From contig NC_017955.1 in assembly GCF_000306785.1 (NCBI RefSeq), forward strand, positions 2,976,001 through 3,040,000: 64,000 bases of DNA. Direction: 5' to 3'. The translations under genes were made by a program, and so were the position numbers. This document shows, in pieces, positions 25,315 through 32,592 of this stretch; positions within the stretch are counted from its first letter, which is position 1, and every line of letters starts with the position of its first letter. Source of the stretch: Modestobacter italicus. Lineage in GTDB: Bacteria > Actinomycetota > Actinomycetes > Mycobacteriales > Geodermatophilaceae. The notes beneath the pieces are model-generated. The model was not told where the DNA came from and did not search any database. It saw only the letters and a program-made list of their open reading frames with translations.

Positions 25315-27044
25315 CCGCGGACACCGCAGGAGCACCGGAGCGACGCCCCAACATCCTGGTGCTGTGCATGGACCAGTGGGACGTGCACATGGACCTGCCC
25401 CCGGGCGTGGACCTGCCGGCCCTCCAGCGACTCGTCGGGGCCGGGGTGACCCTGGACAACCAGTACTGCACGGTGCCGCAGTGCACCCCGTCCCGCGCCA
25501 CGATGTGGACCGGCCAGCACGCCAAGGACGTCGGCCTGTGGGACAACACCAACTTCGCCTGGACCGACGTGCTGGACGAGGGGATCCCCACGATCGGCAC
25601 GATGCTGCGGGAGCAGGGCTACTACACCGCCTTCAAGGGCAAGTGGCACCTGTCCCACCCCGAGCGCTCGTCGGAGGCGCTGGAGGGCTACGGGTTCTCC
25701 GACTACCAGGCCTGGGGCGACAACTGGGGCGCCCCGCTGCACGGTGCGCAGCTCGACGGCACCGTCGCCTTCGAGACCGTCGACTGGTTGCGCCACAAGC
25801 GCCCGCAGGACAAGCCCTGGTTCCTCGTCTCCTCCATGGTCAACCCGCACGACATCATGTTCCTGCGCGCCGGGCGGGACGAGCAGGCGCACGCCAACGG
25901 GGCGGTGGCCGCACTGACCCACCCGGCCCAGGACCTCGGCTTCATGCGCGAGTACGACATCGAGCTTCCCGGCAACTTCTCCGACGACCTCGACGCGCAG
26001 CCGTTCGGGGTGCGCTCCTACAAGCGCAACGTCGAGTGGAACTACGGCTGCATCCCCGAAGGTCGCGAGGACCTGTGGAAGGCCCGCCGCAACTACCTGA
26101 TCAACTGCCTGCGGATGGTCGACCAGGAGTTCAGGAAGATCCTCGACGAGCTGGACCGGCAGGACCTGTGGCGCGACACCGTGGTGGTGTTCACCTCCGA
26201 CCACGGCGAGATGAACGGTGCCCACCGGATGACCCAGAAGGGGGCGATCCCGTTCCAGGAGGCCTCGGTCGTCAACATGACCGTGGTCTCACCGACCGGG
26301 CCCGGTGGTGTCCACTCCGACGCCGTGGGATCCCACCTCGACCTGGCCACGACCTTCCTGTCCTGGGCCGGTCTCGGAGCCGACGAGATCCGCGAGCGCT
26401 ACCCGGTGCTCCGCGGTCGGGACCTGCGGCCGGTGTTCGAGGGCCCTGACCGAGTGGATCCGCCGCGCGGCTCGACCTCGATGCCCGGTGACGGCGCACT
26501 GGTCAACTGGGACGGTCTGAACATGCTGGACCCGGAGTGGGCCATCCAGGGCGCGCTCGGTGAGCTGGCCCAGCTGGGCGACGGTCCGGACAAGACGCTC
26601 GAGGACTGCCGGCGGGCCGGGAGCACCTACGGGGCGCCGGACATGGACAAGCGCACGTTCTTCCGCGCGGTCTCCGACGGACGGCACAAGCTGGTGCGGT
26701 GGTTCTCCCCCACTCAGTACGAGACCCCCCGGACGGTCGAGGACCTGCATGCGACCTCCGACGTGGCCCTGTACGACCTGGTCGACGACCCCGGGGAGAC
26801 CCACAACATCGGGGATCCGTCCCGCCCCGACTACGACGAGAAGCTGGTCGGGTCGATGCTGGACAAGCTCGTCCACCTCATCGACACCGAGCTCGGCGAG
26901 GACGAGTGCCCCTTCGACCTGGACCTGTTCGGGACCCGGGAGGTGCGCTACCGGCTGGCGGACGTCGAGGCCGGCGCCCCGGCCGGTGCACAGCCGGCCG
27001 AACCCGGCCCCGCGACCCAGGCACAGCGGAAGACGACGTCCTGA
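25311..27044 (+). CDS. Type I (formylglycine-dependent) sulfatase
   Basis: 577 residues. The N-terminal metal site is NILVLCMDQW. The active-site motif C58-T-P-S-R62 is where Cys is oxidised to formylglycine, and TSDHGE near Asp297/His298 completes the calcium site. Alkaline-phosphatase fold. No signal peptide, so it acts in the cytosol on an imported sulfate ester. The start overlaps the SBF transporter stop, and the end overlaps the second SulP start. The formylglycine-generating enzyme is encoded just beyond, on the opposite strand. The substrate is unknown. Overall length and the PHDI and QKGAIPFQEASV segments resemble aryl- or choline-type sulfatases, not a specific one I can name. Confidence 0.94.
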   Translation: MTADTAGAPERRPNILVLCMDQWDVHMDLPPGVDLPALQRLVGAGVTLDNQYCTVPQCTPSRATMWTGQHAKDVGLWDNTNFAWTDVLDEGIPTIGTMLREQGYYTAFKGKWHLSHPERSSEALEGYGFSDYQAWGDNWGAPLHGAQLDGTVAFETVDWLRHKRPQDKPWFLVSSMVNPHDIMFLRAGRDEQAHANGAVAALTHPAQDLGFMREYDIELPGNFSDDLDAQPFGVRSYKRNVEWNYGCIPEGREDLWKARRNYLINCLRMVDQEFRKILDELDRQDLWRDTVVVFTSDHGEMNGAHRMTQKGAIPFQEASVVNMTVVSPTGPGGVHSDAVGSHLDLATTFLSWAGLGADEIRERYPVLRGRDLRPVFEGPDRVDPPRGSTSMPGDGALVNWDGLNMLDPEWAIQGALGELAQLGDGPDKTLEDCRRAGSTYGAPDMDKRTFFRAVSDGRHKLVRWFSPTQYETPRTVEDLHATSDVALYDLVDDPGETHNIGDPSRPDYDEKLVGSMLDKLVHLIDTELGEDECPFDLDLFGTREVRYRLADVEAGAPAGAQPAEPGPATQAQRKTTS

Positions 27045-28849
27045 GCCCAGGTCGCACCCGGGGGCTGTCCCGCCGGTCCTTCTCCCTGCGCACCGCCCGC
27101 CAGGACCTCCAGGCGGGGCTGGTCAACGCCGTCGTGTCCGTGCCCGATGGTCTGGCCGCCGCCGCGCTCGCCGGCGTCAACCCCGTCTACGGGCTGTACA
27201 CCTCCGCGACCGCACCGGTGGTCGGTTCCGCACTGGCCAGCTCGCAGCTGGTGCAGATCGCGACGACCTCGGCCTCGGCGCTGGCCGCCGGCCAGGCCGT
27301 CGCCGCCTACCCCACCGCAGAGCGCGACGACGCGATGTTCCTGCTCGTGGTGCTCAGCGGGGTGTTCCTGGCCCTGTTCGGGGTCCTGCGGCTGGGGCGC
27401 CTGGTGCGCTACGTCTCCCACGCGGTGATGACCGGGTTCCTGTTCGGGGTCTCGGCGGTGCTGGTGCTGGACCAGCTCGCGCCGCTGGTCGGGTACGCGC
27501 CGCAGGGGCCCAACGAGGTGGTCCAGTTCGTCGACCTGCTCACCGGCATCGGCGGGTGGAACTGGACGGCGGTCGCCGTCGGCTGCACCGCGCTGGCGAT
27601 CATGGCGGCGCTGGCGCGGACCCGGCTGGCCACCCTGTCCTCGCTTATCGCCCTCGTGGTCCCGGCCCTCGTCGTGTGGGTGTTCTCCCTGGACGTCGAG
27701 CGGGTCGTGGACGTCAGCCCCATCCCGCGCGGGCTGCCCGCCCTCAGCCTGCCCGACCTGTCGCTGATCAGCGCGGACCTCCTCCTGGCCGCCGCCGCGC
27801 TGGCCGCGGTGGTCGCCGTCCAGGGCGCCGGGGTGTCCCAGAGCGTGGAGAACCCCGACGGCTCGGCGGTGTCCACCTCGGGCGACATGCTCGCCCAGGG
27901 GGCGGCGAACGTCGCCGCGGGCCTGTTCTCCGGCATCCCCGCGGGCGGCTCGGTGGGGCAGACCGCGCTCAACGTGTCGGTGGGCGCGCGCAGCCGGTGG
28001 GCCGGCATCTCCGGCGGGGTCTGGATGCTGGTGATCATCGTCGCCCTGCCGGGGGTCATCGGTCAGGTGCCGATGACCGTCCTCGGAGCGCTGATGATCG
28101 TCGCGGGCGCGGGGGCGATCAAGCCGCGTGAAGCCCTGTCGATCTGGCGCACAAGCACCGGCGCTCGGGCGTCGATCCTGGTCACCTTCGTCGCCACGCT
28201 GCTGGTCTCGGTGCCGGTGGCCGTGGCCGTCGGCGTCGGCCTCAGCGCGCTGTGGTTCCTGGTGACCTCCAGCGCGGACGTGCGGGTGCGCCGGTTGGTC
28301 CCCGACGGGCGTGGCGGCTTCACCGAGACGGACCCGCCCGAGGTCGTCCCCTCCGGTGAGGTCGTGGTGCTGGACGTGCACGGCTCGCTGTTCTTCGCCG
28401 GAGCCCGCACCCTGGCCGATGCCCTGCCCGCACCGGCCGGCGGGGCCCCGGTGGTCGTGCTGCGCCTGCGCGGGCACAGCTCGGTGGGCGCGACCCTGGT
28501 CGCCGTCCTCGCCAACTACGCCGAGTCGCTGGAGGACGCCGGGGGCCACCTGTACCTGTCCGGTCTCGACCGCGACGTCGCCGAGCAGCTGCGCCGGGCC
28601 GGCAAGCTGGACATCGGGGACTCGGTGCACCTGGCCGAGGCCACCAACGTCCTCGGCGCCTCCACCTACCGGGCACTCGCACACGGGGAGGAGTGGCTGC
28701 GGGCCATGAGCCGTCCGGACGGCGCGGGCGGCCCGGCCGCGACCGCGCGGGTGCGTGCCCCGCAGAGCGCGGTGCTGCCCGAGGGGGCGCTACGCGCCCC
28801 GCGGCACCGGACCCCGCGGCCGGGTCGCGGCGTCACCCGGACACCGTGA
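27041..28849 (+). CDS. Second SulP-family anion permease with STAS domain
   Basis: About 602 residues. No ATG or GTG is available near the N-terminus. The best start is CTG 27041, which overlaps the sulfatase stop (CTGA) exactly as the other coupled genes here do. Transport domain signature AALAGVNPVYGLYTSAT near residue 40, then a STAS domain (about 440-560) with VLDVHGSLFFAGARTL. A close paralogue of the SulP at 22540. Co-translation with the sulfatase suggests removal or uptake of the sulfate involved in ester cleavage. The C-terminal 45 residues are basic and proline-rich. The last 17 bases overlap the convergent FGE gene. Confidence 0.9.
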   Translation: MSPGRTRGLSRRSFSLRTARQDLQAGLVNAVVSVPDGLAAAALAGVNPVYGLYTSATAPVVGSALASSQLVQIATTSASALAAGQAVAAYPTAERDDAMFLLVVLSGVFLALFGVLRLGRLVRYVSHAVMTGFLFGVSAVLVLDQLAPLVGYAPQGPNEVVQFVDLLTGIGGWNWTAVAVGCTALAIMAALARTRLATLSSLIALVVPALVVWVFSLDVERVVDVSPIPRGLPALSLPDLSLISADLLLAAAALAAVVAVQGAGVSQSVENPDGSAVSTSGDMLAQGAANVAAGLFSGIPAGGSVGQTALNVSVGARSRWAGISGGVWMLVIIVALPGVIGQVPMTVLGALMIVAGAGAIKPREALSIWRTSTGARASILVTFVATLLVSVPVAVAVGVGLSALWFLVTSSADVRVRRLVPDGRGGFTETDPPEVVPSGEVVVLDVHGSLFFAGARTLADALPAPAGGAPVVVLRLRGHSSVGATLVAVLANYAESLEDAGGHLYLSGLDRDVAEQLRRAGKLDIGDSVHLAEATNVLGASTYRALAHGEEWLRAMSRPDGAGGPAATARVRAPQSAVLPEGALRAPRHRTPRPGRGVTRTP

Positions 28850-29801
28850 CCGGCACGTCCGGGGCGGTCCGCTCGCTCGAGCGCAGGACGCAGCGGAAAC
28901 CGAGGTGGCCGGTGGAGGTGTCCACCGGCTCACCCTGGCGCGCCGCCGGGCGGTACCGCAGGCAGTAGTTCGGCGCGCACAGGTGCGACCCGCCCTTGAC
29001 GACCCGGCGGGCCACGGCGGCGTCCGGCAGACCCGTGGTCCAGGTCTGGTCGGCTGTGTGCACGCGCGGGTTGCGCGGGATGCAGCACGCCGATGGTGCG
29101 TCACCGGAGTGGCGGGGCGCGTACAGGTCGCTGGTCCACTCCCAGACGTTGCCGGCCGTGTCGTGCAGCCCGTAGCCGTTGGGAGGGAAGGCACCGACCG
29201 GGGAGGTACGCTTGTACCCGTCGGTTCCCAGGTCCTCCCACGGGAACTCCCCCTGCCAGGTATTCGCCATCAGCCGGCCTCCGGGAGCGAACTCGTCGCC
29301 CCAGGTGTAGACGGCGCCCGCCAACCCACCGCGGGCGGCGAACTCCCACTCCGCCTCGGTGGGCAGGTCCTTGCCGGCCCACCGCGCGTACGCCTCGGCG
29401 TCCTCGTGGGCCACGTGCACCACCGGATGGTCCCCTCGCCCGTCCACGGTGCTGCCCGGCCCCTCGGGGTGCCGCCAGGACGCCCCCGGCACGTAGGTCC
29501 ACCACGCCCGGGGGTCCCGCAGCGGGACCGGGCGGGCCGGCGGGGTGAAGACCAGGGATCCCGCCACCAGCACGGCCGGGTCCACGCCCGGGTAGGCGGC
29601 CGGGTCCGGGCGGCGCTCGGCCACGGTCAGGTACCCGGTGTCCGCCACGAACCGGGCGAAGGCGGTGGCGGTGACCGGGTGCCGGTCCATCCAGAAGCCG
29701 TCGACGGCCACCCGGTGGACCGGGCGCTCCTCGGGGTAGAAGTCCGCCGAGCCCATCGCGAACGTCCCGCCGGGAACCCACCTCAGGTCATGCGTGCTCA
29801 T
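28833..29801 (-). CDS. Formylglycine-generating enzyme (sulfatase-modifying factor)
   Basis: 322 residues, ATG start with GAGGAG 5 nt upstream. Full SUMF1/FGE fold: N-terminal VPGGTFAMGS, DGFWMDRHPVTATAFARFV, LPTEAEWEFAARGG, and GNVWEWTSD. The copper-binding catalytic cysteine pair is present as C275-APNY-C280 in the GGSHLCAPNYCLRYR context, so this is an active FGE rather than a non-catalytic relative. It oxidises the Cys in CxPxR of type I sulfatases to formylglycine. The sulfatase with that motif is 1.8 kb away in a convergent unit. This gene overlaps the end of the second SulP by 17 bp. Confidence 0.95.
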   Translation of the reverse strand: MSTHDLRWVPGGTFAMGSADFYPEERPVHRVAVDGFWMDRHPVTATAFARFVADTGYLTVAERRPDPAAYPGVDPAVLVAGSLVFTPPARPVPLRDPRAWWTYVPGASWRHPEGPGSTVDGRGDHPVVHVAHEDAEAYARWAGKDLPTEAEWEFAARGGLAGAVYTWGDEFAPGGRLMANTWQGEFPWEDLGTDGYKRTSPVGAFPPNGYGLHDTAGNVWEWTSDLYAPRHSGDAPSACCIPRNPRVHTADQTWTTGLPDAAVARRVVKGGSHLCAPNYCLRYRPAARQGEPVDTSTGHLGFRCVLRSSERTAPDVPVTVSG

Positions 29802-29827
29802 CGGGCTCCTCGCCGTTACGAGCCGTC

Positions 29828-30570
29828 CGGGTCAGGACCGGGGCAGGACGGTCAGGACCCGCACGACGTGGTCCCGGAACTCGCTCATGTAGTCCCGGAG
29901 GAACGTCGTCGTGGACTCGTCGGTGACCTCTCCGTCGTCGTGGAAGAGCTCCGGCGAGTACGTGATGTAGGCCTCGGGGGCGGTCATCTGCCGGGCGTTG
30001 CAGTAGCTGAGCACAGCGCGGAGGCTCTGCTGCCCGACCGCGGTGCCGATCTGGCCGGGCGATGCGCCGATGACGCCGGCCGGGACGTGGTCGAAGGAGT
30101 TCTGCCCCCAGGGGCGCGAGGCCCAGTCGATGGCGTTCTTCAGGGGACCGGGTATGGAGCGGTTGTACTCCGGCATCAGGAACAGCACGGCATCCGACCG
30201 CGCGATCGCCTCCTTCAGCGTCCTGGCCTCGGGCGGGTAGTCGGCGTCGTGGTCGGGGTTGTAGAGCGGCAGGTCGCCGATCGGGATCTCGGTGAACCGC
30301 AGCTCCTCGGGAGCGAGGCGGATCAGCGCGCGGGACAGGACCCGGTTGATCGAGGTGGAGGAGAGGCTCCCCACGAAGTAGCCCACCTCGTAGGTCCTCG
30401 TCGGCTGGGACATCGTGGTCCTCCCTGGCTGCCGGGTCCGGCCCGGTCCTGGCCGAGCTGAGTGGGCGGTGTGTCCCTGCTCGGACACCGGAGCTCAGCA
30501 CTCATCCTGCCGGAACGGGAACAGGATCGACAGGGTCGACGCGGTCCTCCGCGCCACCCCGCACGTCGAC
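29828..30570. repeat. 743-bp inverted repeat, copy A
   Basis: Near-identical, in inverted orientation, to 42552-43294 and of the same length. I found only about four differences: three in the leader and one silent change in the coding part. It contains a complete FMN-reductase gene with its leader. Beyond 30570 similarity continues only weakly and with gaps for about 25 bp. An IS3-type transposase fragment begins right outside. Confidence 0.95.
29832..30413 (-). CDS. NAD(P)H-dependent FMN reductase (copy A)
   Basis: 193 residues from ATG 30413 with GGGAGGA upstream; a longer frame to 30488 adds an unsupported basic stretch. Flavodoxin-like fold of the NADPH-dependent FMN reductase/azoreductase/quinone reductase family. 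The phosphate loop is GSLSSTSINRVL near residues 14-25, with the flavin-binding motif LFLMPEYNRSIPGPLKNAIDW near residues 75-95. Such enzymes reduce FMN or quinones and protect from oxidative stress. The protein is identical to that of copy B at 42709. The two genes sit in inverted repeats. Confidence 0.94.
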   Translation of the reverse strand: MSQPTRTYEVGYFVGSLSSTSINRVLSRALIRLAPEELRFTEIPIGDLPLYNPDHDADYPPEARTLKEAIARSDAVLFLMPEYNRSIPGPLKNAIDWASRPWGQNSFDHVPAGVIGASPGQIGTAVGQQSLRAVLSYCNARQMTAPEAYITYSPELFHDDGEVTDESTTTFLRDYMSEFRDHVVRVLTVLPRS

Positions 30571-30584
30571 CTGTCGATCTCCAG

Positions 30585-30720
30585 GCAGTGGTGGACCCGC
30601 TCGATGGGCGCGGTCGGCTCCAGTGCCGACAACGCGCTGGCCGAGTCGCTCGACGCCACCCGCCAGCGAGAGACCCTCGGCGGCGCCGCGGCGTCGCCTC
30701 GACCCGACCAGGACCGTGCT
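30585..30720 (+). mobile_element. IS3-type transposase fragment
   Basis: One frame reads WTRSMGAVGSSADNALAESL followed by DATRQRETLGGA, which matches the conserved catalytic-region segment of IS3-family orfB integrases (SMG.VG.S.DNALAES...K.E). Only about 40 residues survive; the rest is lost or out of frame. It abuts the end of inverted repeat copy A, so an insertion element may have mediated the duplication or inversion. Confidence 0.7.
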
Positions 30721-30862
30721 CGCTGCGTCAGCCGAGAAGAGCCGTTCACTCGTCCCCGAGAGCCGGCACCTGTCCCCCGGGCGGGCGCTGGCCAGCCGCT
30801 GTCATGCCGACTGCACCGGACGCCGCCACGCTCACCGCCGGGCGGCACGCCGATGTCGCGCT

Positions 30863-32194
30863 TCATCGTTCGGACCCCGGCCGTCGCGCCCCTCGATCCG
30901 ATGTCGGTGTCCCCGGATCCGGTGTGGTGGCGTCCGTCGTCGACCGCGCGTCGTGCTCGTCGGTGTCGGCGCGTTCTGCCTCGCCGTCGTCACCGCTGCT
31001 GACCGGGTCGGCGTCCTCGCCGAGGATGCCGGCGATGGTCTCGGCGGAGGGCTGCGAGAAGCCCAGCAGCCGGGTGGCGAGGTAGCCGCCGGCCAGCGCG
31101 ACGACCATGACCCCGATCCCCCACACCAGGTTGGCGCCGCCCTCGGGCGGGACGAAGGCGGGCAGAGCGGCGATCCCCGACGGTAGGAACCCGTAGACCC
31201 GGAAGCCGCTGAGCCCCGCGACCAGGCCGCCGGCCAGACCGCCGAGGCAGGTGGCGACCAGTGGCTTGCCCAACGGCACGGCGATGCCGTAGAGGCTGGG
31301 CTGGGACACGCCCAGCAGCGCGGTCAGCGCCGCGGAGCCGCAGTAGCCCTTGTAGGCCTTGTTCTTCGTCTTCTGCATCACCGCCAGGCTCATCCCGCAC
31401 AGCGAGAGGTTCACGGCGAGGAAGCCCGGACCGTAGACGGTGTTGTAGCCCTGTGCGGCGACTGCGGACAGAGCCAGCGGGAAGAGGGTGAACGACGCGC
31501 CCACCGAGATGAGCAGCGCCCCGAAGGCGCCGATGAGCGTGGGCACCAGCCAGGGCCCGACGCCGGAGAGCCACTCGACGACCGCCCCGAGCAGCGTGCC
31601 GACGAGGTTGCCGGCCGGACCGAGCACCAGCAGGCTCAGCACGCCGACGACCAGCATCACCAGCGGCGGGACGAGGACGGTGTGCAGGATCGGCGGGAGC
31701 TTCCGCCGGGCGAACCGCCCGACCATCGCCTGCACCCAGACGATGAGGATGACCGGCACCACGCTGGAGGTGTACTGGGTGTGCGTGATCGGGATGCCGA
31801 GGAAGTCGACGGGATCGGGCGACGCCATGATCGCGGTCGTGTTCGGGTGCAGCAGCAGCGCGGTGATGCCGATGGCGCCGTAGGGGTTGGTGTCGAAGGC
31901 CCGCGCCGAGGACACCGCCAGCAGGAACGGCAGGAAGAAGAAGACCGCGCTGCCGATGGTGTTGAGCACGTGGTACTCGGTGCTCTGCTCGTCCAGCACA
32001 CCGACGCTGGTCGCGATCGTCAGCAGCCCCTGGATGATGCCGGCCCCGATCAGCGGCGGCAGGATCGGGGTGAAGATCTCGGTCATCACCGAGCCGAACT
32101 GCTTGGACCGGGAAGGCCGGTCCACGTCGGCCTGCGTAGCGCCGCCCCCGGCACCGTCCGCCGCCGTGTCGTCCTTGCCCGGACCAGTGGTCAC
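30863..32194 (-). CDS. Orphan PTS EIIC permease (glucose/beta-glucoside class)
   Basis: About 443 residues from GTG 32194, which has AGGGAG 6 nt upstream (ATG 32221 is an alternative). Integral membrane EIIC domain of the Glc-Bgl family: TPILPPLIGAGIIQGL near residue 50, FFFLPFLLAVSSARAF, and GVSQPSLYGIAVPLGKPL. There is no EIIB (no Cys phosphorylation motif) and no EIIA domain, and none is encoded nearby, so either partners come from elsewhere or it works without phosphorylation. The acidic hydrophilic tail (residues 400-443) is unusual. Divergent from beta-glucuronidase with a 400-bp shared upstream region containing strong hairpins. Confidence 0.88.
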   Translation of the reverse strand: MTTGPGKDDTAADGAGGGATQADVDRPSRSKQFGSVMTEIFTPILPPLIGAGIIQGLLTIATSVGVLDEQSTEYHVLNTIGSAVFFFLPFLLAVSSARAFDTNPYGAIGITALLLHPNTTAIMASPDPVDFLGIPITHTQYTSSVVPVILIVWVQAMVGRFARRKLPPILHTVLVPPLVMLVVGVLSLLVLGPAGNLVGTLLGAVVEWLSGVGPWLVPTLIGAFGALLISVGASFTLFPLALSAVAAQGYNTVYGPGFLAVNLSLCGMSLAVMQKTKNKAYKGYCGSAALTALLGVSQPSLYGIAVPLGKPLVATCLGGLAGGLVAGLSGFRVYGFLPSGIAALPAFVPPEGGANLVWGIGVMVVALAGGYLATRLLGFSQPSAETIAGILGEDADPVSSGDDGEAERADTDEHDARSTTDATTPDPGTPTSDRGARRPGSER

Positions 32195-32273
32195 GTCGTT
32201 CTCCCTGTCTGCGACGAACATCTGCTCACCACGGCCGAGGGCCCGGTGGACGTGGTCGAGAAGGTGCCGAGAG

Positions 32274-32314
32274 GAAGCGCAGGACGCCGAACCCGCTTTG
32301 GCGTCCTGCGCTTC
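32274..32314. promoter_or_regulatory. Perfect 15-bp hairpin in the EIIC/uidA divergent region
   Basis: Arms GAAGCGCAGGACGCC and GGCGTCCTGCGCTTC pair without mismatch around an 11-base loop. It lies about 80 bp upstream of the EIIC start and 280 bp upstream of uidA. It could be an attenuator in the EIIC leader (related PTS genes are controlled by leader terminators) or a terminator left from a lost gene. No T-run follows on either strand. The rest of 32195-32592 has no gene I can support. Confidence 0.7.
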
Positions 32315-32564
32315 TCCCTACCCGGTCACTGAGCACCTGCACCTGCACCTGCTCCGTCTCGGCGGGCGCGTAGCGGTTCGCGGGCCGCTCCGCGAGCAGC
32401 ATGCCGATCAACCGCGACTCGCCTGCCTGGAGGAGCGGTACGCCTACTGGGTCCGGCGCGTGGCTCGTCGATTCGGACTTCTCGCAGTGTTGGCCGGTCG
32501 CCGCGGCGGGTAGGGGCCCCGCGTGGTCGGACCGACGTGGCCGCCGCGTCTGACGAAGCCGGGA

Positions 32565-32580
32565 GTCGGGTTCGCCCGAC
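32565..32580 (+). promoter_or_regulatory. UUCG-capped hairpin next to the uidA ribosome site
   Basis: Six-base-pair stem GTCGGG / CCCGAC closed by a TTCG tetraloop, an exceptionally stable RNA element. It ends two bases before the AGAGGAG ribosome site at 32583-32589. It could affect leader stability or translation of beta-glucuronidase. Function is inferred from position only. Confidence 0.55.
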
Positions 32581-32592
32581 CGAGAGGAGTCG

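Noticed and set aside
25311-27044. Secreted sulfatase
   Set aside because: The N-terminus (MTADTAGAPERRPNILVL) is hydrophilic and lacks a signal peptide, so a cytosolic enzyme is reported.
28833-28849. Overlap of SulP and FGE taken as an annotation error
   Set aside because: Both stop codons are clear, and each protein is supported by motifs. A 17-bp tail-to-tail overlap is common in compact genomes.
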